From positions 62,001-126,000 of the forward strand of contig NZ_FOIJ01000020.1 in NCBI RefSeq assembly GCF_900111745.1: a DNA stretch of 64,000 nucleotides. Reading direction: 5' to 3'. Origin of the DNA: Stigmatella erecta. GTDB lineage: Bacteria; Myxococcota; Myxococcia; Myxococcales; Myxococcaceae. The notes beneath the pieces were generated by a model that saw only the letters and a list, made by a program, of their open reading frames with translations, ran no database searches and was not told where the DNA came from. Positions 8,792-17,172 of this stretch are shown piece by piece; the stretch's first letter is position 1; each line of letters starts with the position of its first letter. Position numbers and translations under genes: made by a program.

Positions 8792-9298
8792 ATGACCACC
8801 GAAGCGGACGGGCCAGGCGACGTGCAACGGGCGACGGATGCTTGCTTGCGGTTGCTGGCCCTGCGCGCCCGGAGCCGCCACGAGCTGCAAGCGGCCCTGC
8901 GGCGCAAGGGCTTCTCCGAGGAAGTCCAGGCCCAGGCCCTGGAGAAGCTCCAGGGCTTCGGCTACCTCGACGACCCGCGCTTCGCCCAGGACCGGGCCGC
9001 CGCGTTGCTGGGCAAGGGCCGGCTGGGGCCCGAGGCGGTGCTCCAGCGGCTCCAGGCCCACGGGCTGGAAGGGGAGGTGGCCCGCGAGGCGGTGGCCGCC
9101 GCGGCCGGCGCGGTGGGGTTCGACGCCCTGGCCACCGCCCGCCAGGTGCTGGAGCGCCGGGGCCTGCTCGGGCGTCCCCTGACGCCCCAGGAGCGGGCCC
9201 GCGCCGCACGCCTCCTCGACAGCCGGGGTTTCGCCCCGGACATCATCCACCGGCTCCTCGGTGATCCATCGCTGGACCCCTCGGGGCTGGACGACTAG
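8792..9298 (+). CDS. recX: Regulatory protein RecX
   Basis: RecX modulates RecA filaments, usually capping and shortening them. The 168-residue reading has the three-helix repeats typical of the family: LRLLALRARSRHELQAALRR (repeat 1, with the usual R-x-H/S-E-L), KLQGFGYLDDPRFAQDRA (repeat 2, with the hallmark GYLDDxRFA), and ARLLDSRGFAPDIIHRLLG (repeat 3). The ATG at 8792 has GAGAG about six bases upstream. recA is not in the window, so this recX is unlinked or distant. It opens the long co-directional gene run that continues with bamD 15 bases later, although shared transcription beyond that is only inferred from spacing. Confidence 0.88.
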   Translation: MTTEADGPGDVQRATDACLRLLALRARSRHELQAALRRKGFSEEVQAQALEKLQGFGYLDDPRFAQDRAAALLGKGRLGPEAVLQRLQAHGLEGEVAREAVAAAAGAVGFDALATARQVLERRGLLGRPLTPQERARAARLLDSRGFAPDIIHRLLGDPSLDPSGLDD

Positions 9299-9313
9299 CT
9301 TGCGTGGGTGCTC

Positions 9314-10090
9314 ATGCGCCTCACCGCTTCCTGTCTGACCGCTTTCCTGCTGCTGTCCACCGGCTGTGCCTCGCTCTCCGAGCGCCAGGCGGGGGATCCG
9401 GACTACGCCGCCAAGGCCGATGAAAACCTCCGCCTGGGGGCCGAGGCCCTGGAGAGCAGGGACTTCTTCAAGGCCGAGCGGTACTTCGAGTTCGTGAAGA
9501 CGAAGTTCCCCTACCTGGAGGCCTCCAAGACGGCGGAGCTGCGGCTGGCGGACGTGGACTTCGCGCAGGACCGGTTCCCCGAGGCGCGCGAGAAGTACAA
9601 CGCCTTCATCAAGGCCTTCCCCACCCATCCCCAGGTGGACTACGCGGCGTACCGCATCGCGCTGTCCCACGTGGAGGACATGCCCTCGGATTTCTTCCTG
9701 CTGCCGCCCTCCGAGGAGAAGGACCAGACGGAGGTCCAGTCCGCCATGCGCGCGCTGAACGACTTCCTGCGCCAGTACCCGGAGTCGCAGTACGTGCCGC
9801 AGGCCCGCGTCCAGGCGGACGACGCGAAGCGGCGGCTGGCGGAGCACGAGCTGTACGTGGCCGCCTTCTACCGCAAGCGCGAGCGCTGGCGCGCGGTGGC
9901 CCAGCGGCTGGAGGGCATGCTCAGCCGCTATCCCGGAACGCGGTACGAGGAGTCCGCCCTCTTCTCGCTCCACGAGGCCTACGTGAAGCTCAAGGAGCCC
10001 ACCCGCGCACAGGAGACGCTGCGCCAGGTCATCCAGCGGCTGCCGGGGACGCCCGCCGCGGAGCGGGCACAGCGCATGCTCGGCTCGTGA
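9314..10090 (+). CDS. bamD: Outer-membrane assembly lipoprotein BamD (YfiO family)
   Basis: BamD is the TPR-like lipoprotein of the BAM complex that folds beta-barrel proteins into the outer membrane. The 258-residue protein starts MRLTASCLTAFLLLSTGC, a clean lipoprotein signal, followed by five TPR-like helix pairs. The family hallmark FVKTKFPYLEASKTAELRLA lies in the first repeat and NDFLRQYPESQYVPQARV in the third. A GTG at 9308 is an equally placed alternative start that adds two residues. It overlaps the next gene by four bases (GTGA), implying translational coupling. Confidence 0.88.
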   Translation: MRLTASCLTAFLLLSTGCASLSERQAGDPDYAAKADENLRLGAEALESRDFFKAERYFEFVKTKFPYLEASKTAELRLADVDFAQDRFPEAREKYNAFIKAFPTHPQVDYAAYRIALSHVEDMPSDFFLLPPSEEKDQTEVQSAMRALNDFLRQYPESQYVPQARVQADDAKRRLAEHELYVAAFYRKRERWRAVAQRLEGMLSRYPGTRYEESALFSLHEAYVKLKEPTRAQETLRQVIQRLPGTPAAERAQRMLGS

Positions 10091-10788
10091 GGTCCAGCGA
10101 GGAGTGGAGCCGGCTGGGCGGGGGCCTCATCGTGGTGCTCGCGCTCGGCACGGTGCTCGCGGTGATGGCCCCCCGGGTGCTGGGGCTCGCCGCGGGACCC
10201 GAGGTGGAAATCATCACCGCCCTGAAGCGCACCGAGGCCGATGGTCTGTCCGTGATGCTGCCAGGCGTCTCCACCCCCCTCACGGGACGCACGCACCGCT
10301 TTGCCCGCATCACCGTGCGCCTGGAGCCGGGGGGCCAGCGCGCGGAGGCCCTGGCCACCCTGGACTTCAACGGCAAGCTGGGGAAAACGGAGATCAGCTC
10401 CCTGGGGGTGGAGCGGGTGCCGTTCGTGCAAAAGGACGGCGTCTGGGCGCCCGAGGGCTCTGCGGCGCCCCGCCTGGCGGCGGTGGTGGCGGCACTGGAG
10501 TTCCGGCGGCGGGCGCTGGAGGCCGGGGACACCTCGGCGCTGAACCGGCTGGTGGGGCGGGACGCGGGGGTGGAGGGCACCCAGCTGGACGCGGTGCTGG
10601 CCCTGGGGCGGCGGCGCTACCAGTCCCAGGCCTGGTACATCCGCATGGAGCGGGACGAGGCGGTGGTGACCGAGCGCTGGCGCCTGGAGGGCGTCCTGCC
10701 CTCCCGCCCGGTGGATGAGCAGGGGGAGCGGAGCCTTTCGCTGCTTCGGGACGGCGACGAATTCTTTTTTTCGCCCACTCTCATGTAG
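10087..10788 (+). CDS. Membrane-anchored protein of unknown function
   Basis: 233 residues from a GTG that overlaps the bamD stop. A single hydrophobic segment near residues 11-35 (GGGLIVVLALGTVLAVMAP) lacks a lipobox Cys, so it is either a signal peptide or an N-terminal anchor with the rest in the periplasm. The soluble part has strands such as HRFARITVRLEPG and LATLDFNGKLGKTEISSLG, then a helix-rich end. The segment RRRYQSQAWYIRMERDEAVV before the end is reminiscent of SnoaL/NTF2-type sheets, but this is only an impression. Coupling to bamD suggests a role in the envelope, possibly alongside outer-membrane assembly. No family name is offered. Confidence 0.75.
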   Translation: MRSSEEWSRLGGGLIVVLALGTVLAVMAPRVLGLAAGPEVEIITALKRTEADGLSVMLPGVSTPLTGRTHRFARITVRLEPGGQRAEALATLDFNGKLGKTEISSLGVERVPFVQKDGVWAPEGSAAPRLAAVVAALEFRRRALEAGDTSALNRLVGRDAGVEGTQLDAVLALGRRRYQSQAWYIRMERDEAVVTERWRLEGVLPSRPVDEQGERSLSLLRDGDEFFFSPTLM

Positions 10789-10827
10789 GCTAACGGCTTC
10801 GATCGCCGGACCTGGCAAGGTTGGGAC

Positions 10828-11553
10828 ATGGACGAGCCGCTCAAGCAGTTGTTGACCCTCGGGCGGGGGTACTTCGACAAGAAGCAGTACGCGCAGGCCG
10901 AGCAGTACCTCGCGCAGGTCGTCGAGCAGAACCAGTCGTTCGCCGACGTCTACAACATGCTCGGCATCATCTACCACGACCAGGGCCAGTTCGCCCGGGC
11001 GCAGCGGGCGTTCGAAGCGGCGCTCCGCATCAACCCCTCCTACACCGAGGCGGCGCTCAACCTGGCGGTCATCTACAACGACATGGGCAAGTACGCCGAG
11101 GCGAAGGAAGTCTACCAAGGCGCCCTCGCCCAGCAGAAGAACGGCCCCGGCGAGATGGACCCCTACGTGAAGGGGAAGATCGCCAACATGTACGCCGACA
11201 TCGGCAACGTGTTCTCCTCCAACGGCGCCTGGACCCAGGCCATCGAGGAGTACCAGCGCGCCCTGGCGCTCTGCCCTCAATTCGTGGATATCCGCATCAA
11301 GCTGGGAGATGCCCTGCGGGACGCGGGCCGTCACCCGGAGGCGCTGGCGCAGTTCGAACAGGCCATCGCGCAGAACCCCGCCTTCATGCCCGGTCGCATC
11401 CATTACGGAATCGCGCTTTACTCCGCGGGCCGCCGGGCGGAGGCTGTTCAGGTGTGGGAGGACGTCCTGTCGCGCAGTCCAGGCAACAAGAGCGCGCAGA
11501 TGTACCTCAATCTGGTGAAGGAACCGGGCGGGAAGGCTGAACAGGCGAGCTGA
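10828..11553 (+). CDS. Tetratricopeptide-repeat protein
   Basis: A 241-residue protein built almost wholly of TPR units, with no signal peptide and so probably cytoplasmic. Five or six repeats are readable: YFDKKQYAQAEQYLAQVVEQ, then GIIYHDQGQFARAQRAFEAA, AVIYNDMGKYAEAKEVYQGA, NGAWTQAIEEYQRALAL, DAGRHPEALAQFEQAI and YSAGRRAEAVQVWEDVL. TPR arrays serve as protein-binding scaffolds. The gene precedes an FHA-domain gene by 37 bases; a TPR scaffold beside a phosphothreonine reader suggests a signalling assembly, which is inference. The partner is unknown. Confidence 0.85.
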   Translation: MDEPLKQLLTLGRGYFDKKQYAQAEQYLAQVVEQNQSFADVYNMLGIIYHDQGQFARAQRAFEAALRINPSYTEAALNLAVIYNDMGKYAEAKEVYQGALAQQKNGPGEMDPYVKGKIANMYADIGNVFSSNGAWTQAIEEYQRALALCPQFVDIRIKLGDALRDAGRHPEALAQFEQAIAQNPAFMPGRIHYGIALYSAGRRAEAVQVWEDVLSRSPGNKSAQMYLNLVKEPGGKAEQAS

Positions 11554-11590
11554 TAGTCATGGAAACCCTCTTCATCGAGGTTTCGGTACC

Positions 11591-12538
11591 GTGAGCGCTT
11601 CGAGCGGGCTGGCGAAGTCCTTTGCCCTCAAGTTCATTTCGGGGAAGTACCAGGGCGGTGAGTTCCCGTTGACGGGGGACAAGCAGATCGTCATTGGGCG
11701 GTCGAGCGAGCTGGACATGGTGCTCGTGGAGGACATGGTCTCGCGCAAGCACGCGAAGATCATGATCGCCAGCGGCGCCATCACCATCGAGGACCTGGGT
11801 TCTACCAACGGCACCTTCGTCAACGGCGAGAAGGTGAAGCAGGCGCGCCTGAAGGAAGGCGACCGCATCCTCATTGGCACCTCCATCCTCAAGCTCATCC
11901 ACCAGGGCGCGGACTCCCCGGAACTGGACGCCAAGGCGGCCAAGGCCCGGCTGGAGGAGGCCGCGGCGGCGCAGGCGGCGCGCTCCACGAAGACTTCCTC
12001 CATGACGGGGAAGATCGAGGAGATTCCCCTGCCGGACCTGCTGCAGCTGTTCCACACGTCCAAGAAGAACGGCGTGCTGGTCATCAGCAGCGAGGCCGAG
12101 GGACGCATCTACCTGCGCCAGGGCCGCGTGTACTACGCGGTCATCGGCGACAACCACAACCTGGGCCCCCAGAAGAGCTTCAACCGCATCATCACCTGGG
12201 AGCACGGCGACTTCGAGCTGCGCCAGCCGGACAACCAGGAGTTCATGGTGGAGCTGGACTCGTCCACCGAGGCGCTGCTGATGGACGCGCTTCGCCAGCT
12301 GGACGAGTTCAAGCGCATCCAGCCGCAGCTGCCGGAGCTGGTGACGCCCATGCGGCTCGCGCAGCCCCTGACGGCCCAGCTCAAGGAGCTGACGCCCGAG
12401 CTGCTGGACGTGCTCCAGCTGGTGCACAACCACAAGACGCTCAGCGGCGTGCTGGACCACGCGGACCAGGACGACGTGATGACGGCCGAGTCCGTGCTCC
12501 TGCTGCTCAAGCGCGAGTACATCCAAGCGGAGGGCTGA
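11591..12538 (+). CDS. FHA-domain protein with C-terminal DUF4388 (PATAN-like) domain
   Basis: 315 residues from a GTG at 11591. The forkhead-associated domain spans about residues 25-105 and keeps the phosphothreonine-binding signature: IGRSSELDMVL, SRKHAKI and DLGSTNGTFVNG. After a linker rich in Ala, residues of about 140-240 form a DUF4388 domain (GKIEEIPLPDLLQLFHTSKK followed by GVLVIS, GRIYLRQGRVYYAV and a run ending ITWEHGDFELR). FHA domains read Ser/Thr kinase phosphorylation, and myxobacteria have many such kinases. DUF4388 occurs in two-component and gliding-motility regulators. It is followed after two bases by selD, so co-transcription is likely though a functional link is not obvious. 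Confidence 0.88.
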   Translation: MSASSGLAKSFALKFISGKYQGGEFPLTGDKQIVIGRSSELDMVLVEDMVSRKHAKIMIASGAITIEDLGSTNGTFVNGEKVKQARLKEGDRILIGTSILKLIHQGADSPELDAKAAKARLEEAAAAQAARSTKTSSMTGKIEEIPLPDLLQLFHTSKKNGVLVISSEAEGRIYLRQGRVYYAVIGDNHNLGPQKSFNRIITWEHGDFELRQPDNQEFMVELDSSTEALLMDALRQLDEFKRIQPQLPELVTPMRLAQPLTAQLKELTPELLDVLQLVHNHKTLSGVLDHADQDDVMTAESVLLLLKREYIQAEG

Positions 12539-12540
12539 CC

Positions 12541-13596
12541 GTGCCGGACGCGCCGAGCAAGCCCTTGCGCCTGACGGAGCGGAGCCACTGCGCGGGGTGC
12601 GCGGCCAAGCTGAAGGTGGGGGACCTGACGAAGGTCCTGCGCGGCCTGAAGACGGCGGCCGTGCCCCAGGCGCTGGTGGGCTTCTCCACCCACGACGACG
12701 CGGCCGTGTACCGGCTGTCGCCCGAGCTGGCGGTGGTGGAGACGGTCGACTTCTTCCCGCCGGTGGTGGACGACCCCTTCCAGTTCGGGGCCATCGCCGC
12801 GGCCAATGCGCTCTCGGACATCTACGCCATGGGCGCCCGGCCGCTGTTCGCGCTCAACCTGGTGTGCTTCCCCACGGACCTGCCGCTCTCGGTGCTGTCG
12901 AAGATCCTCGCCGGGGGCCAGGCGAAGGCGGAAGAGGCGGGCATCCCCATCCTGGGTGGCCACAGCATTCAGGACCCCGAGCCCAAGTTCGGCATGGCCG
13001 TCACGGGCGTGGTGCACCCCCAGCGGGTGCTCACCAACGCGGGGGCGAAGCCGGGGGATGTGCTGCTGCTCACCAAGCCGCTGGGCATTGGCATCGCCAC
13101 CACCGCCATCAAGCGGGGCGTGGCTTCCAAGGCCCTGACGAAGCGGGTGGTGGGCCTCATGTCCACGCTCAACCGCGCCGCGGGGGAGACGTTCGCCTCC
13201 GGGAAGTTCCAGGTGAACGCGCTCACGGACGTGACGGGCTTTGGCCTGCTCGGGCACCTGCTGGAGATGATGACGGGCTCGAAGACGCGCGCCGCGCTGG
13301 CGCTGGAGCGTGTTCCCCTCATCCAGGACGTGCCCGCGCTGGCGGCCCAGGGGGTCATCCCCGGGGGAACGAAGACGAACCTCCAGCACGTGAAGAAGCG
13401 CGTGCGCTTCCCCAAGGGGCTCCCCGAGGACATCCAGTGGGTGCTGGCGGACGCGCAGACCAATGGCGGGCTGCTGGCCTCCGTGCCTGCCCGGGAGGCG
13501 ATGAAGGCGCTCAAGGCCCTGGAGAAGGCGGGGGTGGACGCGGCCCTCATCGGCGAAGTCTCCCAGGGCCGGCCGGGGATCGACGTGGTGGGGTGA
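12541..13596 (+). CDS. selD: Selenide, water dikinase (selenophosphate synthetase)
   Basis: SelD converts selenide and ATP to monoselenophosphate, AMP and phosphate, the selenium donor for selenocysteine and 2-selenouridine. The 351-residue protein starts at a GTG two bases after the previous stop. The active-site loop SHCAGCAAK carries Cys20 and Lys23, aligned with Cys17 and Lys20 of the E. coli enzyme; the second loop Cys of E. coli is Ala here. HDDAAV, NALSDIYAMGA, GGHSIQDPEPKFG and TDVTGFGLLGH are the expected metal/ATP-binding segments of the PurM-like fold. No selenoprotein, selA, selB, selC or selU is visible nearby, so the use of the product cannot be read here. Confidence 0.93.
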   Translation: MPDAPSKPLRLTERSHCAGCAAKLKVGDLTKVLRGLKTAAVPQALVGFSTHDDAAVYRLSPELAVVETVDFFPPVVDDPFQFGAIAAANALSDIYAMGARPLFALNLVCFPTDLPLSVLSKILAGGQAKAEEAGIPILGGHSIQDPEPKFGMAVTGVVHPQRVLTNAGAKPGDVLLLTKPLGIGIATTAIKRGVASKALTKRVVGLMSTLNRAAGETFASGKFQVNALTDVTGFGLLGHLLEMMTGSKTRAALALERVPLIQDVPALAAQGVIPGGTKTNLQHVKKRVRFPKGLPEDIQWVLADAQTNGGLLASVPAREAMKALKALEKAGVDAALIGEVSQGRPGIDVVG

Positions 13597-13602
13597 GCCG
13601 GC

Positions 13603-14412
13603 ATGACGGTGCGCGCCCTCGTTCCCCTGGTGTGGCTGGCCCTGGCGTCCTCCGCCAGCGCCGCCGGGCCCCGCATCGTCATTGATCCGGGGCATGGCGG
13701 GGCCAAGACGGGCGCCCTGGGGGCGGGGGAGCAGGTGGAGAAGGCGCTGGTGCTCCAGCTTTCCCTGAAGCTGCGCGAGCGGCTCGAGGAGGAGACGGGG
13801 GCCCAGGTGTTCCTCACCCGGGAGAAGGATGCGCTGCTGCCGCTTCCGGACCGGGTGAGCTTCGCGAACGGCAAGCGGCCGGACCTCTTCCTGTCCATCC
13901 ACGCCAACTCCATGCCCACGCGCAAGCTGCGCGAGCGGGTGGAGGGCATCGAGACGTACTTCCTGTCCGCGGCCGCCTCCGGCGCGGGCGCGCGCGCCAC
14001 GGCGGACCGTGAGAACGCGGACGCGCCGCGCGCCCAGGCCATCCAGAACGACTCCACGCTGAACTTCATCCTCCATGATTTGGTGCGCATGGATGCCCAC
14101 GCGGGCTCGTCCCGGCTGGCGTACGCCATCCACCAGCGGCTCATCGCCAGCACGGGGGCCTCGGACCGGGGTGTGCTCCAGGCGCCCTTCTTCGTCCTCA
14201 CCGGCGTGGAGGCGCCCGCGGTCCTCATCGAGGTGGGCTACATCTCCCATCCCCAGGAGGGGGCCCGGCTGGCCCGCGCCGACTACCAGGAGAAGCTCGT
14301 GAGCGCCATCACCTCGGGGGTGAAGGACTTCCTGAAGGACATGCGCAAGCGCGACGCCCATGCGGAGGAGGCCGCCGGGCCGCCGCAGGTGGCCGCGCCC
14401 ACATCTCCTTGA
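13603..14412 (+). CDS. N-acetylmuramoyl-L-alanine amidase (Amidase_3, AmiC type)
   Basis: A zinc amidase that cleaves the bond between muramic acid and L-Ala in peptidoglycan. Of 269 residues, the first 21 are a Sec signal ending ASSASAA, so it acts in the periplasm. The conserved positions are present: His31 in IDPGHGG, Glu46 as the likely second zinc ligand, His100 in LSIHAN and the catalytic Glu210 in LIEVGYISH. There is no AMIN or SPOR domain; the C-terminal 30 residues are charged and low-complexity. Daughter-cell separation or peptidoglycan recycling are the usual roles. It sits six bases after selD in the same direction. Confidence 0.92.
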   Translation: MTVRALVPLVWLALASSASAAGPRIVIDPGHGGAKTGALGAGEQVEKALVLQLSLKLRERLEEETGAQVFLTREKDALLPLPDRVSFANGKRPDLFLSIHANSMPTRKLRERVEGIETYFLSAAASGAGARATADRENADAPRAQAIQNDSTLNFILHDLVRMDAHAGSSRLAYAIHQRLIASTGASDRGVLQAPFFVLTGVEAPAVLIEVGYISHPQEGARLARADYQEKLVSAITSGVKDFLKDMRKRDAHAEEAAGPPQVAAPTSP

Positions 14413-14470
14413 GGGCGGACCCTCCGGCTCTGCTAGACAGCACTTCTCACTCTTGCCCGAGGAGCTGCCC

Positions 14471-15184
14471 GTGCGGTCCTTCCAACGTGGTGCGCTGGAT
14501 CTTCGTCCCGTTACCCTCACGCCTGGGGTCTCCCGCCACGCGGAGGGCTCGGCCCAGGTGGAGTTCGGCCACACCCGCGTCCTCGTCACCTGCTCGGTGG
14601 AGGAGCGCGTCCCCCCGCACCTGATGGGCAAGGGGACCGGCTGGGTCACCGCCGAGTACGGCATGCTGCCCCGCGCCACGCACACCCGCTCGCAGCGCGA
14701 GGCGGCCAAGGGCAAGCAGACCGGCCGGACCATGGAGATTCAGCGCCTCATCGGCCGCTCCATGCGCGCGGCGGTGAACCTGTCCACCCTGGGGCCTCGC
14801 ACCCTGACGCTCGACTGCGACGTCATCCAGGCGGATGGGGGCACGCGCACCGCCTCCATCACCGGCGCCTACGTGGCCATGGTGCTGGCGCTGCGCACCC
14901 TGCACGGCAAGGGCACCCTGTCGAAGATGCCCAGCCTCACCCCGCTGGCCGCGGTGTCCGTGGGCGTGGTGAAGGGCGAGGTGCGGGTGGACCTGGACTA
15001 CGACGAGGACTCCTCCGCGGACGTGGACCTCAACCTGGTGGCCACGGGCGACGGCCGCATCGTGGAGGTGCAGGGCACGGCCGAGCACCAGCTGTTCGAC
15101 CGCAAGGCGCTGGATGCGATGCTGGACGGAGGCATGGCGGCCATCCAGCAGCTCACCGTGGCGCAGGCCCAGGTGCTGGGATGA
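14471..15184 (+). CDS. rph: Ribonuclease PH
   Basis: A phosphorolytic 3'-5' exoribonuclease that trims tRNA 3' ends. I chose the GTG at 14471, preceded by CGAGGAGCTGCCC with a good Shine-Dalgarno sequence; this gives 237 residues, the family length, whereas upstream open frame overlaps the amidase gene. Signatures include [36 protein letters not shown] and the phosphate-binding [20 protein letters not shown] segment (within the limit read as several motifs). It overlaps rdgB by four bases (ATGA). The tRNA gene cluster begins about 650 bases downstream, a fitting neighbour for a tRNA-processing enzyme. Confidence 0.95.
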   Translation: MRSFQRGALDLRPVTLTPGVSRHAEGSAQVEFGHTRVLVTCSVEERVPPHLMGKGTGWVTAEYGMLPRATHTRSQREAAKGKQTGRTMEIQRLIGRSMRAAVNLSTLGPRTLTLDCDVIQADGGTRTASITGAYVAMVLALRTLHGKGTLSKMPSLTPLAAVSVGVVKGEVRVDLDYDEDSSADVDLNLVATGDGRIVEVQGTAEHQLFDRKALDAMLDGGMAAIQQLTVAQAQVLG

Positions 15185-15789
15185 AGCCGCGCCTGCTCTT
15201 CGCGACCACCAACGCCGGCAAGCTGAAGGAGCTGCGCGGGCTGGTGGGTGAGGCGGTGGAGGTGGTGTCCCTGAGGGACTTGCCGCCCCTGCCCGAGCCG
15301 GTGGAGGACGCGCCCACCTTCGAGGGGAACGCGGCCAAGAAGGCCCGGGAGTACGCCCAGGCCACGGGCCTGGCGGCCCTGGCGGATGACTCGGGGCTGT
15401 GCGTGGACGCGCTGGGCGGCCGCCCAGGCGTGCTCTCGGCGCGCTACGCGGAAGGGGACGACCGGGCCCGCTACGAGAAGCTGCTCCGGGAGCTCGCGGA
15501 CGTTCCCGAGGCGCGGCGGACGGCCTCCTTCCAGTGCGCGCTCTGCCTGGCGACCCCCTCGGGCGAGCTCCACACCCAGGTGGGCCGGTGCGAGGGGCGC
15601 ATCCTCACGGGGCCCCGGGGCACCCAGGGCTTCGGGTACGATCCGGTCTTCCTCCTGCCCGCGCTGGGCAAGACGATGGCGGAGCTGTCCTCGGAGGAGA
15701 AGGCGCGGGTGTCCCACCGGGGCGAGGCCTTCCGGAAGATGCACCCTTGGCTCACGGCCCTTCAGGTTCCTGGGGTACAGGGCCGGTAA
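15181..15789 (+). CDS. rdgB: Non-canonical purine NTP pyrophosphatase (RdgB/HAM1)
   Basis: Hydrolyses ITP, dITP and XTP to monophosphates, keeping deaminated purines out of nucleic acids. The 202-residue protein has the full set of motifs: [14 protein letters not shown] at the start, [59 protein letters not shown] and VSHRGEA. It shares ATGA with the rph stop, and the rph-rdgB pairing is common in bacteria. It is the last protein gene before the tRNA cluster. Confidence 0.95.
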   Translation: MKPRLLFATTNAGKLKELRGLVGEAVEVVSLRDLPPLPEPVEDAPTFEGNAAKKAREYAQATGLAALADDSGLCVDALGGRPGVLSARYAEGDDRARYEKLLRELADVPEARRTASFQCALCLATPSGELHTQVGRCEGRILTGPRGTQGFGYDPVFLLPALGKTMAELSSEEKARVSHRGEAFRKMHPWLTALQVPGVQGR

Positions 15790-15838
15790 CTTCACCTTGC
15801 GTGGGCGCTTCCAATGGAACAAGAATGAGCGCCTTCAT

Positions 15839-15914
<76 letters not shown>

Positions 15915-15935
15915 CCGCAGTACCGGACAATACAG

Positions 15936-16012
15936 GCTCCAGTAGCTCAGCTGGATAGAGCACCGGCCTTCTAAGCCGGGGGTCGCAGGTTCGAGCCCTG
16001 CCTGGGGCGCCA
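15936..16012 (+). tRNA. tRNA-Arg (anticodon TCT)
   Basis: Acceptor GCTCCAG (15936-15942) pairs with CTGGGGC (16002-16008) with one T-G wobble; discriminator G16009 and an encoded CCA at 16010-16012. Stem CCGGC/GCCGG holds loop CTTCTAA, anticodon TCT at 15970-15972, reading AGA/AGG. It is the only one of the six tRNA genes in this window with an encoded CCA. Confidence 0.95.
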
Positions 16013-16094
16013 CCGTCCCGAATGCACTTGGGACTTGAAACGGTCCCGGCTTCCGCGATAGGGAAGCCGCCGCTTCAAACGCCGAGCACCTTGC

Positions 16095-16169
16095 GGCGGC
16101 CATAGCTCAACTGGTTAGAGCGCTGGACTGTGACTCCAGAGGTTACCGGTTCGATCCCGGTTGGCCGCC
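16095..16169 (+). tRNA. tRNA-His (anticodon GTG)
   Basis: The acceptor GCGGCCA (16096-16102) pairs with TGGCCGC (16162-16168). The extra G at 16095 faces C16169, the G(-1):C73 pair that marks histidine tRNA. Stem CTGGA/TCCAG encloses loop CTGTGAC, anticodon GTG at 16130-16132. CCA is not encoded. Confidence 0.95.
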
Positions 16170-16190
16170 CACTTCGTTCCCATCCGCCAA

Positions 16191-16264
16191 GCGTCCATAG
16201 CTCAACTGGATAGAGCATTGGCCTTCGAAGCCAAGGGTTGGGGGTTCAAGTCCCTCTGGGCGCA
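16191..16264 (+). tRNA. tRNA-Arg (anticodon TCG)
   Basis: Acceptor GCGTCCA (16191-16197) pairs with TGGGCGC (16257-16263) with one T-G wobble; discriminator A16264. Stem TTGGC/GCCAA holds loop CTTCGAA, anticodon TCG at 16225-16227, for CGA. CCA is not encoded. It is only 21 bases from tRNA-His. Confidence 0.94.
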
Positions 16265-16271
16265 CTCCTCT

Positions 16272-16318
16272 AAGGGGCTGGAATCCCTGGGCAACTCTCC
16301 CAGCGGCTCCAGCCCCTT
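16272..16318 (+). terminator. Strong hairpin ending the tRNA cluster
   Basis: AAGGGGCTGGA (16272-16282) is perfectly complementary to TCCAGCCCCTT (16308-16318), with an inner CTGGG/CCCAG hairpin in the loop. It begins seven bases after the last tRNA. There is no T-tract, so it may be a weak or Rho-assisted terminator or a processing signal. Confidence 0.55.
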
Positions 16319-16384
16319 CGATTGCCAGGAGCGGCGCATCCGTGAGCGTGCGCCACGCTGGCTCCGTGAGCGGGAGCGAATCGC

Positions 16385-16960
16385 CTAACGGATCGAGATC
16401 TGCGTGTACATCGTGTTCCAGGGCGAGTTCGTCGAGGTGTTCTGGTACGTGAAGGACCCGCTCTCGTAGCCCGAAACGTCGTAGTAGCGCAGCCAGCCGG
16501 CCACGGTCTGGCCCGCCGAGCAGTAGGCGAGCTGACCGTAAGCGTTCCAGCACAGGGCCTCATCGAGGTAGTTGGCGGAAGACGGGAGCTGGCCCCCATT
16601 CATCTTGGCGAACCGGCTGTAGCCGTAGCCGATCTCAAGGATGACCACCAACAGAACGGGGCCGCCGTGGTCCAGCGCCGTGGCGTACGTATTGGCGCTG
16701 GGGTACTCCCACCCCTGATTGCTTGAGCCGACCGCATAGACTTGGAGGTGGCTCAGCGGCGGTGCGGGCGCGAGCTTCACCGGGCCCCCCTCGAGCTGCT
16801 CGCGGGTGGGGAGTTTGCTCAGCTGGCTGGCGTCGAGATGCAGCACCCGGCTGAGCGTCGCGACGGAGGAGAGGGTACCCTCGGGGGACGTCTGTTGCCC
16901 ATCCGCGGCCGTGGCGTTCAGCGCAGCGAGCAACGTCAGGATCATCAGTTTGCGGTGCAA
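16385..16960 (-). CDS. Small exported protein of unknown function (probable TTG start)
   Basis: The end of a longer open frame encodes a convincing exported protein. I place the start at a TTG at 16960: on this strand ACGGAGAAGACC precedes it with a GGAGA Shine-Dalgarno sequence, and it yields a classic signal peptide (basic HRK, hydrophobic LMILTLLAALNATA). An ATG at 16945 is the alternative but has poorer spacing. The protein is about 191 residues. The mature part has strands and aromatic residues (GWLRYYDVSGYESGSFTYQ, LDHGGPVLLVVILEIGYGYS) and two cysteines (LCWNA, YCSAG) that could form a disulfide. I recognise no family. It is adjacent to the multihaem lipoprotein gene on the same strand, with a gap of about 210 bases. 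Confidence 0.65.
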   Translation of the reverse strand: MHRKLMILTLLAALNATAADGQQTSPEGTLSSVATLSRVLHLDASQLSKLPTREQLEGGPVKLAPAPPLSHLQVYAVGSSNQGWEYPSANTYATALDHGGPVLLVVILEIGYGYSRFAKMNGGQLPSSANYLDEALCWNAYGQLAYCSAGQTVAGWLRYYDVSGYESGSFTYQNTSTNSPWNTMYTQISIR

Positions 16961-17172
16961 GGTCTTCTCCGTGAGAGCGTTGGGTTGTTGCAGGGCCGAG
17001 CAGTGACCCTGCGACCGGGAAGAGCCCCCACTGTGAGAAATGATGCAGAAATAATCCTGGCCCCCTCCATCGCCATGCTCCCACGCGCTTCTCGTGAGCG
17101 CAGGAGGTGGGAGGCGTTCTGTCTTGGCCGCGGGCTGAGCCAGCCCGCGCGGGCTGGCTCGAAGCTCCCTGC

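Noticed and set aside
12133..14733. An 866-codon open frame antisense to FHA, selD, amidase and rph
   Set aside because: It crosses four genes that have clear family motifs on the plus strand, and shows no domain of its own.
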